From Spartobacteria bacterium UBA695 (GTDB lineage: Bacteria > Verrucomicrobiota > Verrucomicrobiia > Chthoniobacterales > Chthoniobacteraceae): a stretch of 64,000 nt of DNA. The notes beneath the pieces are model-generated. The model had not been told where the DNA came from and did no database searches. It saw nothing but the letters and a program-made list of their open reading frames with translations. Numbering within the stretch: the first letter of the stretch is position 1; each line of letters begins with the position of its first letter. This document shows, in pieces, positions 46,188 to 54,856 of this stretch. The stretch is from NCBI GenBank assembly GCA_002298145.1, contig DBMP01000006.1, forward strand, positions 62,001-126,000. The letters are read 5' to 3'. Made by a program: the position numbers and the translations under genes.

Positions 46188-49100
46188 TCAGTTGCGCAAC
46201 CGCCGGGTTATTCCCAGCATGCAGATGCCGCCAATGATCATTGCCCACGTGCTCGGCTCCGGAACTACCGTCAGGGATACGTCGTTATACAGGCCGTCGT
46301 TCTCCGATTTGGCCTTGTAATTTATGAGGTATTCCGTGCCACCAACCGAGAACGTAAACGTGCTGCCGGAGGTGGTGACCGTGTAGGTGGAGCCGCTCGT
46401 GATAATCTCCGAGAAGTAACCCGTCGTCGTGCCACTGCCGGTGTTGTCGATGAGCGTGATGGTGTTGCCCAGCGTCAGGCCGCTCAGTTCTTTCAGATCC
46501 AGCGTGCCGTTAAGGCTCACATTTCTGCTGACCTTCACCTGATCATAGGAAATTCCCGCCACCGTTCCGCTCACTTGCACCACCAAAGTGGAGTTTTTGT
46601 CCATGGAGAAGTTGCCCTCGACGGTGGTGATCCCGGGGCTGTTGCCGGGGGAGAGAGTGCCACTGGTTAGCGTGAGGTTGCTCGTCACCGTGCTGTTGCC
46701 TTTGAGCAAGCCGCTGACATTGGCGCTTCCGGCAATAGTGCCGTTGGCGTTCAACGTGGCGCCCGTAGAGACTGAAAGCGTACTGGTGGACTGGGTGGTG
46801 CCCGTCAGAGAAGTCGTACCGCCAGCCACCGTTACGCTGCTGGCGATGTTATAACCGCTCAGCGTGCTCGAACCGTTCAGAGTGGTGGCTCCAATGCTCA
46901 GGCCGCTGCCGTTGATGGTGGCGCTGCTACCGGAAACCGTGCCGATCACTTGACCGCTACCGGTAAGGGTCGCCCCGCTGCCGACCGTCATGTTGCCGTT
47001 GGCCGTGCCGCTGACGTTCAGTTCGCCCGAGGCGGAAATCGCAATGTGGCCATTGGCATTTACGATGCCGGTCAGGCTATTGCCGGCTCCATTGAAGGTC
47101 GCCAAGCCGCCCAGTGTAAGTCCATTACCGTTAAGTGTGCCCCCGTTGAACACCGTGGGGCCATTCACCGTGCCGTTGCCGCCCAGAATCGATCCATTCA
47201 CATTCACCGTGCTGTTGGAGGATGTACCGGTGATGTCGAGTTCGCCCGCGGAGACGATGGTCGCCCCGCTATAGGTGTTGTTACCGGAGAGCGTGAGGGT
47301 GTTTGCGCCGAGTTTGACCAAGCCAATCGCGTTGGCATTGCTATTGGTGTTGGCGATGTCCGACCCATAGACAAAGGGAACAGTCGCGTTGGTGGTATCA
47401 ATCCCAAGGAAAGAACCGTTCATGAGACCGCCGGTGGAGCTGCCAAGCCCCTTGATGACATCGAGGTCGGCCTGCGTAAATTCGCCGGTCCCTCCCACAT
47501 TGAGCGCGAGGGTCGCGCCTGAGTTAACAACCATTTTCGCTGCCGTCCAGTTCGCTGCTGAACCGCTGTAAAGAGCGACCTGTTTGGCAAACTGCAGCGT
47601 GCCCCCGTTGACTTTCGTCATGCCGGTGTAGCTATTGCTACCGGAAAGCGTGAGATTGTTGGCACCGAGTTTGACCAAGCCAATCGCGTTGGCCTTGCTA
47701 TTGGTGTTGGCGATGTTCGAGCTATAAATGAAAGGGGTGCTCGCGTTGGTGGTATCAATTCCGAGGTATGAACCGTTCTTGAGACCGCCGGAGGAGGTGC
47801 CGAGCCCTTTAAGAATATCAAGATCGGCCTGCGTGAATTCGCCGCTCCCTCCCACATTGAGCGCGAGGGTCGCCCCCGAGTTGACAACAATTTGCGATGT
47901 CGTCCAACCCGCAGTTGAACCGCTGTAAAGAGCAAGCCGGTTGGCGAACTGCAGTGTACCATTGCTTACGGTGGTAGCTTGAGTGTACGAGTTCGAACCG
48001 GAGAGAATCGTGGCGCCGGTGCCAATCTGCTTAACAGTGCCCCTGCCGGAAATGTTATTGCTATCGGCAAGCGTATCGCTGCGGTCATAAACCAAAGATG
48101 AAGCACCGCTGGCGGCAGGATTGAAGCTCACGCCGCCCGTACCCAGGCAGCCGGTCGTTCCTCCATTGCCGACCTGAATGGTCCCCCCTGCGCCGGCGTA
48201 CGTTATCCCTCCATCCCAGGAGTTGCTGCCCGTAAAAATTAACGTTCCACCTGTGCTGTTAACCAAAAATAACCCCGTCGTTCCCGTGGAATTAACTCCA
48301 GTTGAATTCTGCTTTGTGACGTTGGCGGCGATGGTCGCGATGCAGCCGCTTGCCACGGATAACTGCACGCCACTACCTGACATGAGGGTTTTATTGGAGA
48401 AGGACCCGATTCCAAACGTTGACCCCGCCGAGCCCAAGGTCACGCCGGCCGTGTTAGAAAAGGTGAGCCCACGTTGGCTGGCCGCCGCCATCTGGATGTT
48501 CCCAGTCAAGGCAATGGCGGCGGTTCCACTGAACACTGTGGTGCCATAATACCAGAAATTCGTGGCGGAACTGAACCCGCTCGGATTGGTGGCAGAAATG
48601 GTGAAATTATTGTTTGACTGATTAACACTCAAAAGACTCAGTCCCGCATACGTTGCGCCCGAGAAGGTCAGGCTGCCGTTGGTGGCGCTAAGGGACAGGA
48701 CAGTGGCTCCCGTCGCGCCCGTCCAGGCCGCCGAACCTAGGGTGACGTTTGTGGCCGAAATGGCAATGGTGCCCGTCGCCGCCGCCGTCGAATCGAACAG
48801 CATCGAGTTCAACACCAAGTTGCCGGTTCCGGAGCCCGCGACATTCAACGTATTGGCGGCGAGATAGACCGTCGCATTGATGGTTTGGGCGTTTGATGAG
48901 TTTTGTGTAATGAGGTTGGTCCCCGATCCGCCGTTGAATTTGAAATTCTGTGCCGTTGAACCCAAAGAAGATCCTATCGTGTAAGATCCCGCTCCCGAAG
49001 CAAACGTAATGGACGAGGTTGCGTAGGACGTGTCAACGGCTGGCGCGAGATTCGTGGGGCTGCCCGAAAATGTAAACGTATTGACCGTGGAGGGGGTGGG

Positions 49101-49241
49101 CGCGGTACCGCCCCAGTTGAAACCGTTCGAGAAATTGTTGTCCGTCCCGGACCAAACGAAGTCAGCGCCGGAGACGCTCGGCACTGGGCTTAGAACCGGT
49201 AATATCAGGGATAAGGTTACAATCCGTAAGGAGGTTTTCAT
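46188..49241 (-). CDS. PEP-CTERM protein with autotransporter-associated beta-strand repeats (locus 2)
   Basis: A protein of 1017 residues with a signal peptide (about 1-25, ending SVSGA). The body is a long Gly/Ser/Thr/Asn beta-solenoid with autotransporter-associated repeats (LVKLGANNLTLSGSNSYTG and similar). Two neighbouring units of 119 residues (for example GTLQFAxxxALYSGS ... GEFTQADLD ... GSxLGIDTTNA) are nearly the same at DNA level, offset 357 bp. The C-terminus VVPEPSTWAMIIGGICMLG followed by TRRLRN is a PEP-CTERM sorting tail. The ATTAACCCC motif is 9 nt before the ATG. In locus 2 this gene precedes cassette D-B-C-A, in locus 1 its counterpart follows it. Presumably displayed on or released from the cell surface. 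Confidence 0.85.
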   Translation of the reverse strand: MKTSLRIVTLSLILPVLSPVPSVSGADFVWSGTDNNFSNGFNWGGTAPTPSTVNTFTFSGSPTNLAPAVDTSYATSSITFASGAGSYTIGSSLGSTAQNFKFNGGSGTNLITQNSSNAQTINATVYLAANTLNVAGSGTGNLVLNSMLFDSTAAATGTIAISATNVTLGSAAWTGATGATVLSLSATNGSLTFSGATYAGLSLLSVNQSNNNFTISATNPSGFSSATNFWYYGTTVFSGTAAIALTGNIQMAAASQRGLTFSNTAGVTLGSAGSTFGIGSFSNKTLMSGSGVQLSVASGCIATIAANVTKQNSTGVNSTGTTGLFLVNSTGGTLIFTGSNSWDGGITYAGAGGTIQVGNGGTTGCLGTGGVSFNPAASGASSLVYDRSDTLADSNNISGRGTVKQIGTGATILSGSNSYTQATTVSNGTLQFANRLALYSGSTAGWTTSQIVVNSGATLALNVGGSGEFTQADLDILKGLGTSSGGLKNGSYLGIDTTNASTPFIYSSNIANTNSKANAIGLVKLGANNLTLSGSNSYTGMTKVNGGTLQFAKQVALYSGSAANWTAAKMVVNSGATLALNVGGTGEFTQADLDVIKGLGSSTGGLMNGSFLGIDTTNATVPFVYGSDIANTNSNANAIGLVKLGANTLTLSGNNTYSGATIVSAGELDITGTSSNSTVNVNGSILGGNGTVNGPTVFNGGTLNGNGLTLGGLATFNGAGNSLTGIVNANGHIAISASGELNVSGTANGNMTVGSGATLTGSGQVIGTVSGSSATINGSGLSIGATTLNGSSTLSGYNIASSVTVAGGTTSLTGTTQSTSTLSVSTGATLNANGTIAGSANVSGLLKGNSTVTSNLTLTSGTLSPGNSPGITTVEGNFSMDKNSTLVVQVSGTVAGISYDQVKVSRNVSLNGTLDLKELSGLTLGNTITLIDNTGSGTTTGYFSEIITSGSTYTVTTSGSTFTFSVGGTEYLINYKAKSENDGLYNDVSLTVVPEPSTWAMIIGGICMLGITRRLRN
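47311..47830. repeat. Direct repeat, 357-bp (119-codon) units within the locus 2 PEP-CTERM gene
   Basis: The sequence from 47311 (AGTTTGACCAAGCCAATCGC) recurs at 47668 with scattered differences over at least 130 bp. The offset is a multiple of three, so the repeat is coding and keeps the frame. Confidence 0.7.
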
Positions 49242-49250
49242 GATTTACGT

Positions 49251-49259
49251 GGGGTTAAT
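49251..49259 (-). promoter_or_regulatory. ATTAACCCC leader motif of PEP-CTERM gene
   Basis: Minus-strand ATTAACCCC ending 9 nt before the ATG at 49241; third instance in the window. Confidence 0.55.
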
Positions 49260-49315
49260 GATTTGTTGTTTTCTTGAAGTATGAGGAGAATAGGGGAAAT
49301 AACGTGCGGCAAGGG

Positions 49316-51718
49316 TTACAGTCCGGAGAAAACCAAGAGCGCCTGCCGCGCCTGTGTGGACACGGAATCGGCGTCAAGTGGCCCGTCGAGAATGCGGAGC
49401 AGCCCCATGACTCCCGCGAAATAGCTGTCCGCGGAAGTCTTATCGACCAGACCGTCGCCATCGGAAGTTCCGAGGGGACCGCCAAGCACAACCTTTTCGG
49501 AGGAGCGAAGTCCACGCGCCTCCACCTCGCCCGCAAATTTGCCATCCACATACAACTTCAACTTCTTCATGTCGTACGTGGCCGTGATGAAATGCCATTG
49601 GGATGCCGTAAGCGCTTCGGTTGAGGTTACCGTCTTGAACTCACGGTTTTCATCGAGGCGGCGGGCGGAAACGCGGCCTCCCTTCTCCAAACGTAGGGAA
49701 ATGGAGGCGCCGCGTTGGGTTAGCAGCTCTTGTTGCCGGTCCACGCCATCGGGGCAAATTGCCATCTCCACGGACATGGGCCCGGGCAGTGCACTGTCAA
49801 GAGGCAGCAACACCGTCTGTCCCTTTCCGTCAAATTTAAGAACATCCAACTGAGGGGCGACGTTTATCCATTGGGGCGGTTTTTGCTCCGCTGGCGCGCA
49901 GAGATCCCCGTGCAGTTTGTGGCCGGAGAGATCGCGAAGCTTGTTTTCGCCAGCCGGGTAGCGGGCGAATTTGTTTTCCTTTTCAAACTGATACGAAGCC
50001 CACCCCCCCTGCGCCGCAGGCTCATTGACCCAGGCTCCATTGGAATAAGCAACAGTACCATCCGGAAAGGCCACCAAGGCCCCGTAGTAATCATTCCCGC
50101 TTGCCGCCCCCTCCAGCGAGGGATCGCTCATCCAGTTGTCGATCACGGCGCTTCGCGAGGCGGCGTCAGGATCGTTGATTACGGAGCCGTCTTTCAAATA
50201 AGCCACGCCCTGCACCGGCTCGCCGCCTTGCACAGCAACCGAAAGCAGGCGGGGATTTGGAGCCGACAAGTTCGCCTGGGCTGTGTCCGCACCGTTGATT
50301 TGCAGGCGAACTTTGGCGTTCGGGTTGAGGCGATGGAGCGGAACCTTGAACTCCAGCATATCCGCCTGGACCGAGTTAACGACCACGGGAACCGGAGGAA
50401 GACCTTCATAGAACCGATGGTAAGGTTTCCCGGCCCGGGCGGAGGTGACTTCCACGCTGACCTCGATCATGTCGCGCGTGAGATCGCCGAGAATGGGGAA
50501 CGAGAGCACGACCCCGTCGAGAGCGGTGCCGTCGAGGTTCGAAAAATTCTTTTCGCCGAGCGCCTTCCCACTGGAGGTCTTCAAACTAACCTTGCCGGAT
50601 AACCTACCGAAGGCGGGCGCCACTGGGAGGTTCAGAATTTCGACGTCGAGGTTTTCTCCGGGAAAGACATTCTTGCGATAGGAGGCCACCACCCGGGGTT
50701 GCGTATCGGCAGGGAACGGAGCCTTATTGAGGATGTCCGCAAACTCCGTAATGAGGTCGAGCAGGGCATGGGTGTGGTCATAGGATGGTTCGACCGATGT
50801 GGCTTCCACCCAATCGTTCCATGTTTTGAGGTGCAGCAGGTCGATCGGGACGGCTTGAGCCGCGGCGAAGCCTTTGCGCAAGGTCAGGGTGCCACGGCTG
50901 CTAATGAAGTTGCGGGCATCCTTGCGGGAAGCGTAATAGCCAGCCTGGATGCCTGCGCCATAGATCTTGTCGGATCCCGCTCTTCTGATGGCCTCGCTGA
51001 GATTCTTGTAGCCGCCTAAACCGCCATCCAACGGCTGCGTGAAGTGATAAACGCCGTCCGCTTCCCGTAACAACGACTGGATTGCCGTGGGCAAAAAGGT
51101 TCCCTTCACCGCCCAGTCCACATCGCTCAACGGTTCGGAAACATAGAAGATAGGGCGGCTTGCCTCGCGGATTTTCTGAATGGTGGCGTTGAGCACCTCG
51201 GGCTCCTGGATTCCGCCGTTTCCGTAATCCATCATGAACGGACGCCCCTTCCATTGATACCAATTGGGGTTGTCGCCGAAGCGTTTCAAGAGTTCGGTCG
51301 CAAGGTTCTCCAGATCTTGCGGCCGCTTGGAAAGGTCCCCATCGACGGCATGTACGGTCGGGAACACCTTGGCCCCGGTTTGCGCGGCGGCATCCAGGTA
51401 TTTTTGGAAAATGTCACACCAGTAATCCACGGTACGCCGTTCGTTGACAAAGCAATAGATCGCCAAGGCGCTGTTGGGCACCGCTTCCTTCATGGTCCGC
51501 AGCTGCCAGACGTAATCCGGCTCGTCGCCGGGGGCAAACGGGCGGTCGTAGCAAAAGCGGAATTGTTCGGAAAACCCACGCGGGTTGCACCAACTGGGGC
51601 AGGCGTGGAAAATGACGGGGATGCCGCGTTGTGTCACGGACGCCGTTTCAGCGGCAGCCACGGGAAAGGTTGCTGCGCCGATGCTCAGATATGCGGCGAA
51701 AATGAGAAGACGTTTCAT
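49316..51718 (-). CDS. Secreted GH71/GH99-like glycosidase with C-terminal LamG domain
   Basis: A protein of 800 residues with a signal peptide (about 1-23, ending VAAAE). Residues about 30-320 form a TIM-barrel-like domain of the GH71/GH99 type: PVIFHACPSWCNPRGFSE, DYGNGGIQEPEV, and LKTWNDWVEATSVEPS (residues 297-312), the last being the conserved W-N-x-W-x-E region. Beta-sandwich linkers follow, then a C-terminal LamG/concanavalin-like domain (about 620-790, with MSVEMAICPDG, WHFITATYDMKKLKLYVDGKFAG). GH71 acts on alpha-1,3-glucan and GH99 on alpha-mannan; substrate is open. It follows the LamG protein gene by 14 bp and precedes the PEP-CTERM gene by 74 bp, all co-directional. Confidence 0.7.
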   Translation of the reverse strand: MKRLLIFAAYLSIGAATFPVAAAETASVTQRGIPVIFHACPSWCNPRGFSEQFRFCYDRPFAPGDEPDYVWQLRTMKEAVPNSALAIYCFVNERRTVDYWCDIFQKYLDAAAQTGAKVFPTVHAVDGDLSKRPQDLENLATELLKRFGDNPNWYQWKGRPFMMDYGNGGIQEPEVLNATIQKIREASRPIFYVSEPLSDVDWAVKGTFLPTAIQSLLREADGVYHFTQPLDGGLGGYKNLSEAIRRAGSDKIYGAGIQAGYYASRKDARNFISSRGTLTLRKGFAAAQAVPIDLLHLKTWNDWVEATSVEPSYDHTHALLDLITEFADILNKAPFPADTQPRVVASYRKNVFPGENLDVEILNLPVAPAFGRLSGKVSLKTSSGKALGEKNFSNLDGTALDGVVLSFPILGDLTRDMIEVSVEVTSARAGKPYHRFYEGLPPVPVVVNSVQADMLEFKVPLHRLNPNAKVRLQINGADTAQANLSAPNPRLLSVAVQGGEPVQGVAYLKDGSVINDPDAASRSAVIDNWMSDPSLEGAASGNDYYGALVAFPDGTVAYSNGAWVNEPAAQGGWASYQFEKENKFARYPAGENKLRDLSGHKLHGDLCAPAEQKPPQWINVAPQLDVLKFDGKGQTVLLPLDSALPGPMSVEMAICPDGVDRQQELLTQRGASISLRLEKGGRVSARRLDENREFKTVTSTEALTASQWHFITATYDMKKLKLYVDGKFAGEVEARGLRSSEKVVLGGPLGTSDGDGLVDKTSADSYFAGVMGLLRILDGPLDADSVSTQARQALLVFSGL

Positions 51719-51732
51719 GGGAGAGCTGAGCT

Positions 51733-53016
51733 TTAGGGTAAGGCGAGTTTTACGAGAGAAGCGGATTCCGAGTTATGGAATGCCTCGGACAACTCTCGAA
51801 CGGTTTCGAGCGGCAGAGCCCGGTTATAGACGGCATAGGCGCCGATTTGGCCAACGAAGGGATTCTTCCCCCCGTCCTCCGATCCCAAATTTTCGCAACG
51901 ATCACGGGTCGCTGATTTTCGCCCGTCACAGGCCTCCATTGCCGCCTGCTGGCCGTCTACGTAGAGCAGGACGGCTACACCGTTAAAAATCGCGGCGACA
52001 TGTTGCCAACGATCAGCGGCTTTGACGGCGCTCGTTGCGATGCGCGGATTCCTGCTGTCGTCGCTGCGCTTAGCAAAATAACATCCACTGTCGTCGATCC
52101 CCACGGCCAGGATGCCCGATGCGCGAATGACTTGCAGCTTTGACGCGGGCCCGGGGCGGAGCCAAAACGAAAGCGTCAGCGGTCCGGCGGGCAGGTCATT
52201 TACGGTGAAGTTAATGGGCTTGCGCACCGGGCCGACCAGCACTGGTAGTCCCGCCTGGATTTTAACCGCGCCTTCCACCGGCAGGAGCGCATGCCTCCTC
52301 CAGCGGTCGACCAGTTGTGGACCCTCGCTGCCAAACCCAAAGTCGGCGAGGGTTTCATCGCGGCTGACCACGGGCCGGAACCAAAACGGGGCGGAATATC
52401 TTCCGGAGTGATCAACGGTTCGCAGGAAGAAACACCCTTCGGACGGCCAGGGACCGTTGAAACAAGGGCCGGAATGGATCGCGTTGAATCCGTTGATGCA
52501 AAAATCCCCCCCAACCCGCAGTGGCAGAACCGCCGGAGCCGGATTGCCGTTAGCCAGAGGCGGCTGCCGCGTGATGAGCCGGTCGCGGCCAAAGCTGCTG
52601 CTTTCGGGAACAACGGCCAGAGCTGGCAGCAGGTGTTCGATTCCGTCTTTCGTTTTCAAGCTCATCGGCAGGTTCGAGCCCGGCGCGGCATCTTCGGGAA
52701 TCACCAAATCCATGACTTTTTCGCCGCCGAGCGCTACCTCAAGCCGTCCGCAACGCAGCACATCCGCCTGGCCCAGCCGATCCCCAAGGATTTCCACCGA
52801 AATGCGCTCCCCCGGAGTGCTGGCCTGGGGATAAGCCACGTCAAACGACAAAGGCGAGATCTCTCCGTGGGCCAGCGCGAAACTCCCCAGGATCACCCCA
52901 AAAGCCATTCTCCCGAGCCCCGAAACGACGACGGATTCCCGTTTAAACCCTAGCGGAGCAGGCGAACCGAGGTCAGTCCCGGCCGGTCGAGAATATGGAA
53001 GACATTGGGGGGTCAT
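51733..53016 (-). CDS. Secreted LamG-domain (concanavalin-like) protein
   Basis: From the ATG at 53016 the protein has 427 residues, with a probable signal sequence whose hydrophobic core is VVVSGLGRMAFGVILGSFALAHG; an ATG at 52908 inside that core and upstream starts overlapping the MFS gene are alternatives. The N-terminal half looks like a beta-sandwich (LSFDVAYPQASTPGERISVEIL). The C-terminal half is a LamG/jelly-roll domain: LTLSFWLRPGPASKLQV, WQHVAAIFNGVAVLLYVDGQQ, IGAYAVYNRALPLETVRELSEAF. No catalytic signature was recognised, so a glycan-binding role is likely. It lies 65 bp after the MFS gene and 14 bp before the GH71-like gene. Confidence 0.7.
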   Translation of the reverse strand: MTPQCLPYSRPAGTDLGSPAPLGFKRESVVVSGLGRMAFGVILGSFALAHGEISPLSFDVAYPQASTPGERISVEILGDRLGQADVLRCGRLEVALGGEKVMDLVIPEDAAPGSNLPMSLKTKDGIEHLLPALAVVPESSSFGRDRLITRQPPLANGNPAPAVLPLRVGGDFCINGFNAIHSGPCFNGPWPSEGCFFLRTVDHSGRYSAPFWFRPVVSRDETLADFGFGSEGPQLVDRWRRHALLPVEGAVKIQAGLPVLVGPVRKPINFTVNDLPAGPLTLSFWLRPGPASKLQVIRASGILAVGIDDSGCYFAKRSDDSRNPRIATSAVKAADRWQHVAAIFNGVAVLLYVDGQQAAMEACDGRKSATRDRCENLGSEDGGKNPFVGQIGAYAVYNRALPLETVRELSEAFHNSESASLVKLALP

Positions 53017-53081
53017 GAATTCTAAGACGTCTGTGAATATAAAAAAGATTCGCTTTCCCGCAAGAAAATTCTGTTGACTTT

Positions 53082-54488
53082 TTATGCCTTCCCTACCGGA
53101 AGCGGCGGCACGTAGCGATTGGGGCCTCCATAGCGTTTCCATTCCCGGATCACGCGCAGCATCGGAAAAATCGCCAGGCCCGAAACCACGGTAGTCCACA
53201 GGAAGGCCATGCGGTAGTCGTTATGAACCAGGTCCATTAACGCCCCGATCAAAAGATTGCCGATGATCAGGCCCCCGCACCCGAAAATGTTCATGCCGGC
53301 GAAAAACTGGCCAAACTCCTCCCCGGGGAAAAGCTTCATTGCCGCAGCCATGGAGCCAAGCGCCCAAGCGCTCGTCGGAAGGCTGAAGATCAGACAGTAA
53401 ACGAGGTAACCCCTCCCGCTGTTGACGGCCACGTATCCCAAAATCGGGCAAAGGCACAGCCCGATGATGGAGGCAAGCGTCACCCACAGGGGGGAAAGGC
53501 GGTCGCAAAGCCACCCTAGCGCGAAAAATATGATCGCGGAGAGGCCCGCGATCCACGAAAAGATTTGCCCCAGGCTGGTCATCTCGATGCCCAGCGTATC
53601 CTTGACGAACAAAGTCGTAAATCCATTCGCGCAGTTGATCGCCATGCTGACGAGCAAGTAGGTCAGGAAAAACCAGCAGTAGAGGGGGATTTGGAGACAC
53701 TCGCGGCAATAGGCACGGTAAGTGTTGAGAATACCCAGATGCCTTTCAGCCGATTCGGGCGGCGGGTATTCCCCCTCTTTCACTCGGGAGCACATCAAGA
53801 AAAATGCCGCGAGATAAAACAGGCCAATCCCCAGGCAAATTTCCCTCCGGTAAGTCAGGATATGGGGAAATACATACCAGAGGAAGAAAACCGAACTGAC
53901 CGTGCCCACAATGCGGAACCAAGCGAGAAAGCGCGAAATGAGACTCTGCGGCACCACGTCCCGGATCAGGCAATTATATGAGCCCACCAGCACCATGTTG
54001 AAGAAATGGAAACTGACCGTCAGCGCGCTCAGCAGGCCAAGAATCAGCCCTCCCCGCGTAATAGAACCGGGCAGATGAGCCGCAAACCGATCAAAGACCC
54101 CGCCACCAATCTCTGGCGCGAAACCGGTAAGGATGAGGGAACAAACCACCAACGGAGTCGATACGTAAAGGAACGGGATGCGCCGACCAAGGCGGCTTCG
54201 GAAATTATCGCTCCATCGGCTGATGCCGGGAAGAAAGACGACATTAACCAGCCCGGCAAAGCTGCCGGTCATCATGCCGATCAACGTATTGGAAGCCTGG
54301 AGATCCTTGAGGTAGATGGGAAAAAACCGGCTGAAAATCGACTCAAAAAACGTGAATGCAAAATCCCCCCAAAGCAGCCAGAACAACAGGGCCACAAGCC
54401 CCCGCCGGGTATAAACGAGGGTGCCAATCTGGTAGGTATGTAGTTCGCTTTGAGGAAGGGACTCGGTTTGCATCGTGGTTGGATTCAT
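53082..54488 (-). CDS. MFS oligosaccharide:cation symporter-like transporter (paralogue of 25098-26540)
   Basis: About 468 residues from the ATG at 54488 (start uncertain; an ATG at 54473 and one at 54539 are in frame). Twelve predicted spans and the motif SDNFRSRLGRRIPFL place it in the GPH/SLC45-like sugar symporter branch. Aligned by eye with the transporter at 25098-26540 it matches through nearly its whole length (TLVYTRRGLVALLFWLLWGDF, FPIYLKDLQASNTLIG, NVFGCGG/NIFGCGG, RYVPPLP/NYIPPLP). First gene of the locus 2 co-directional set, so it probably imports products of the GH71-like enzyme. Confidence 0.85.
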   Translation of the reverse strand: MNPTTMQTESLPQSELHTYQIGTLVYTRRGLVALLFWLLWGDFAFTFFESIFSRFFPIYLKDLQASNTLIGMMTGSFAGLVNVVFLPGISRWSDNFRSRLGRRIPFLYVSTPLVVCSLILTGFAPEIGGGVFDRFAAHLPGSITRGGLILGLLSALTVSFHFFNMVLVGSYNCLIRDVVPQSLISRFLAWFRIVGTVSSVFFLWYVFPHILTYRREICLGIGLFYLAAFFLMCSRVKEGEYPPPESAERHLGILNTYRAYCRECLQIPLYCWFFLTYLLVSMAINCANGFTTLFVKDTLGIEMTSLGQIFSWIAGLSAIIFFALGWLCDRLSPLWVTLASIIGLCLCPILGYVAVNSGRGYLVYCLIFSLPTSAWALGSMAAAMKLFPGEEFGQFFAGMNIFGCGGLIIGNLLIGALMDLVHNDYRMAFLWTTVVSGLAIFPMLRVIREWKRYGGPNRYVPPLPVGKA

Positions 54489-54856
54489 GCCTGGGTCGCG
54501 AATCATAAAGCGCGGGATGCAACAACCACGTTTTGGCACCAGATCCTGGCTGCTTTTGCGACCGTCAAAGCCTCCGGTTTGTGGAAATCGCGGTATTGGA
54601 TAGCCTCGTTCGATAAAGTTTTCATCCGGTGGATGGAATATTTTGCGGAGCCCAAAAAGGGCGGTGTGTAGAAAAGGTAATTGGAGAGACCGAGGCCCAG
54701 AGAGTTGACAAGAAATTCTCGTGGGACGCAGTTTTGGCTGGAAAAATCACATACGTCTTGGAATATCACACCGCAAGCCTTTTCGTCAGATGGGAAATAA
54801 AATTGTTGCGAAAAACGAGTTTTCGCTCAGCCGCGGGGCTTCTGGAATTGGTGGGC
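54489..54856. other. Intergenic region upstream of MFS gene (368 bp)
   Basis: Lies between the LacI gene stop and the MFS gene start, both on the minus strand, and probably holds the promoter of the locus 2 gene set. No coding region, RNA gene or strong palindrome was recognised. Confidence 0.5.

Noticed and set aside
47311..47830. CRISPR-like or non-coding tandem repeat
   Set aside because: The repeat unit is 357 bp, in frame and entirely coding.
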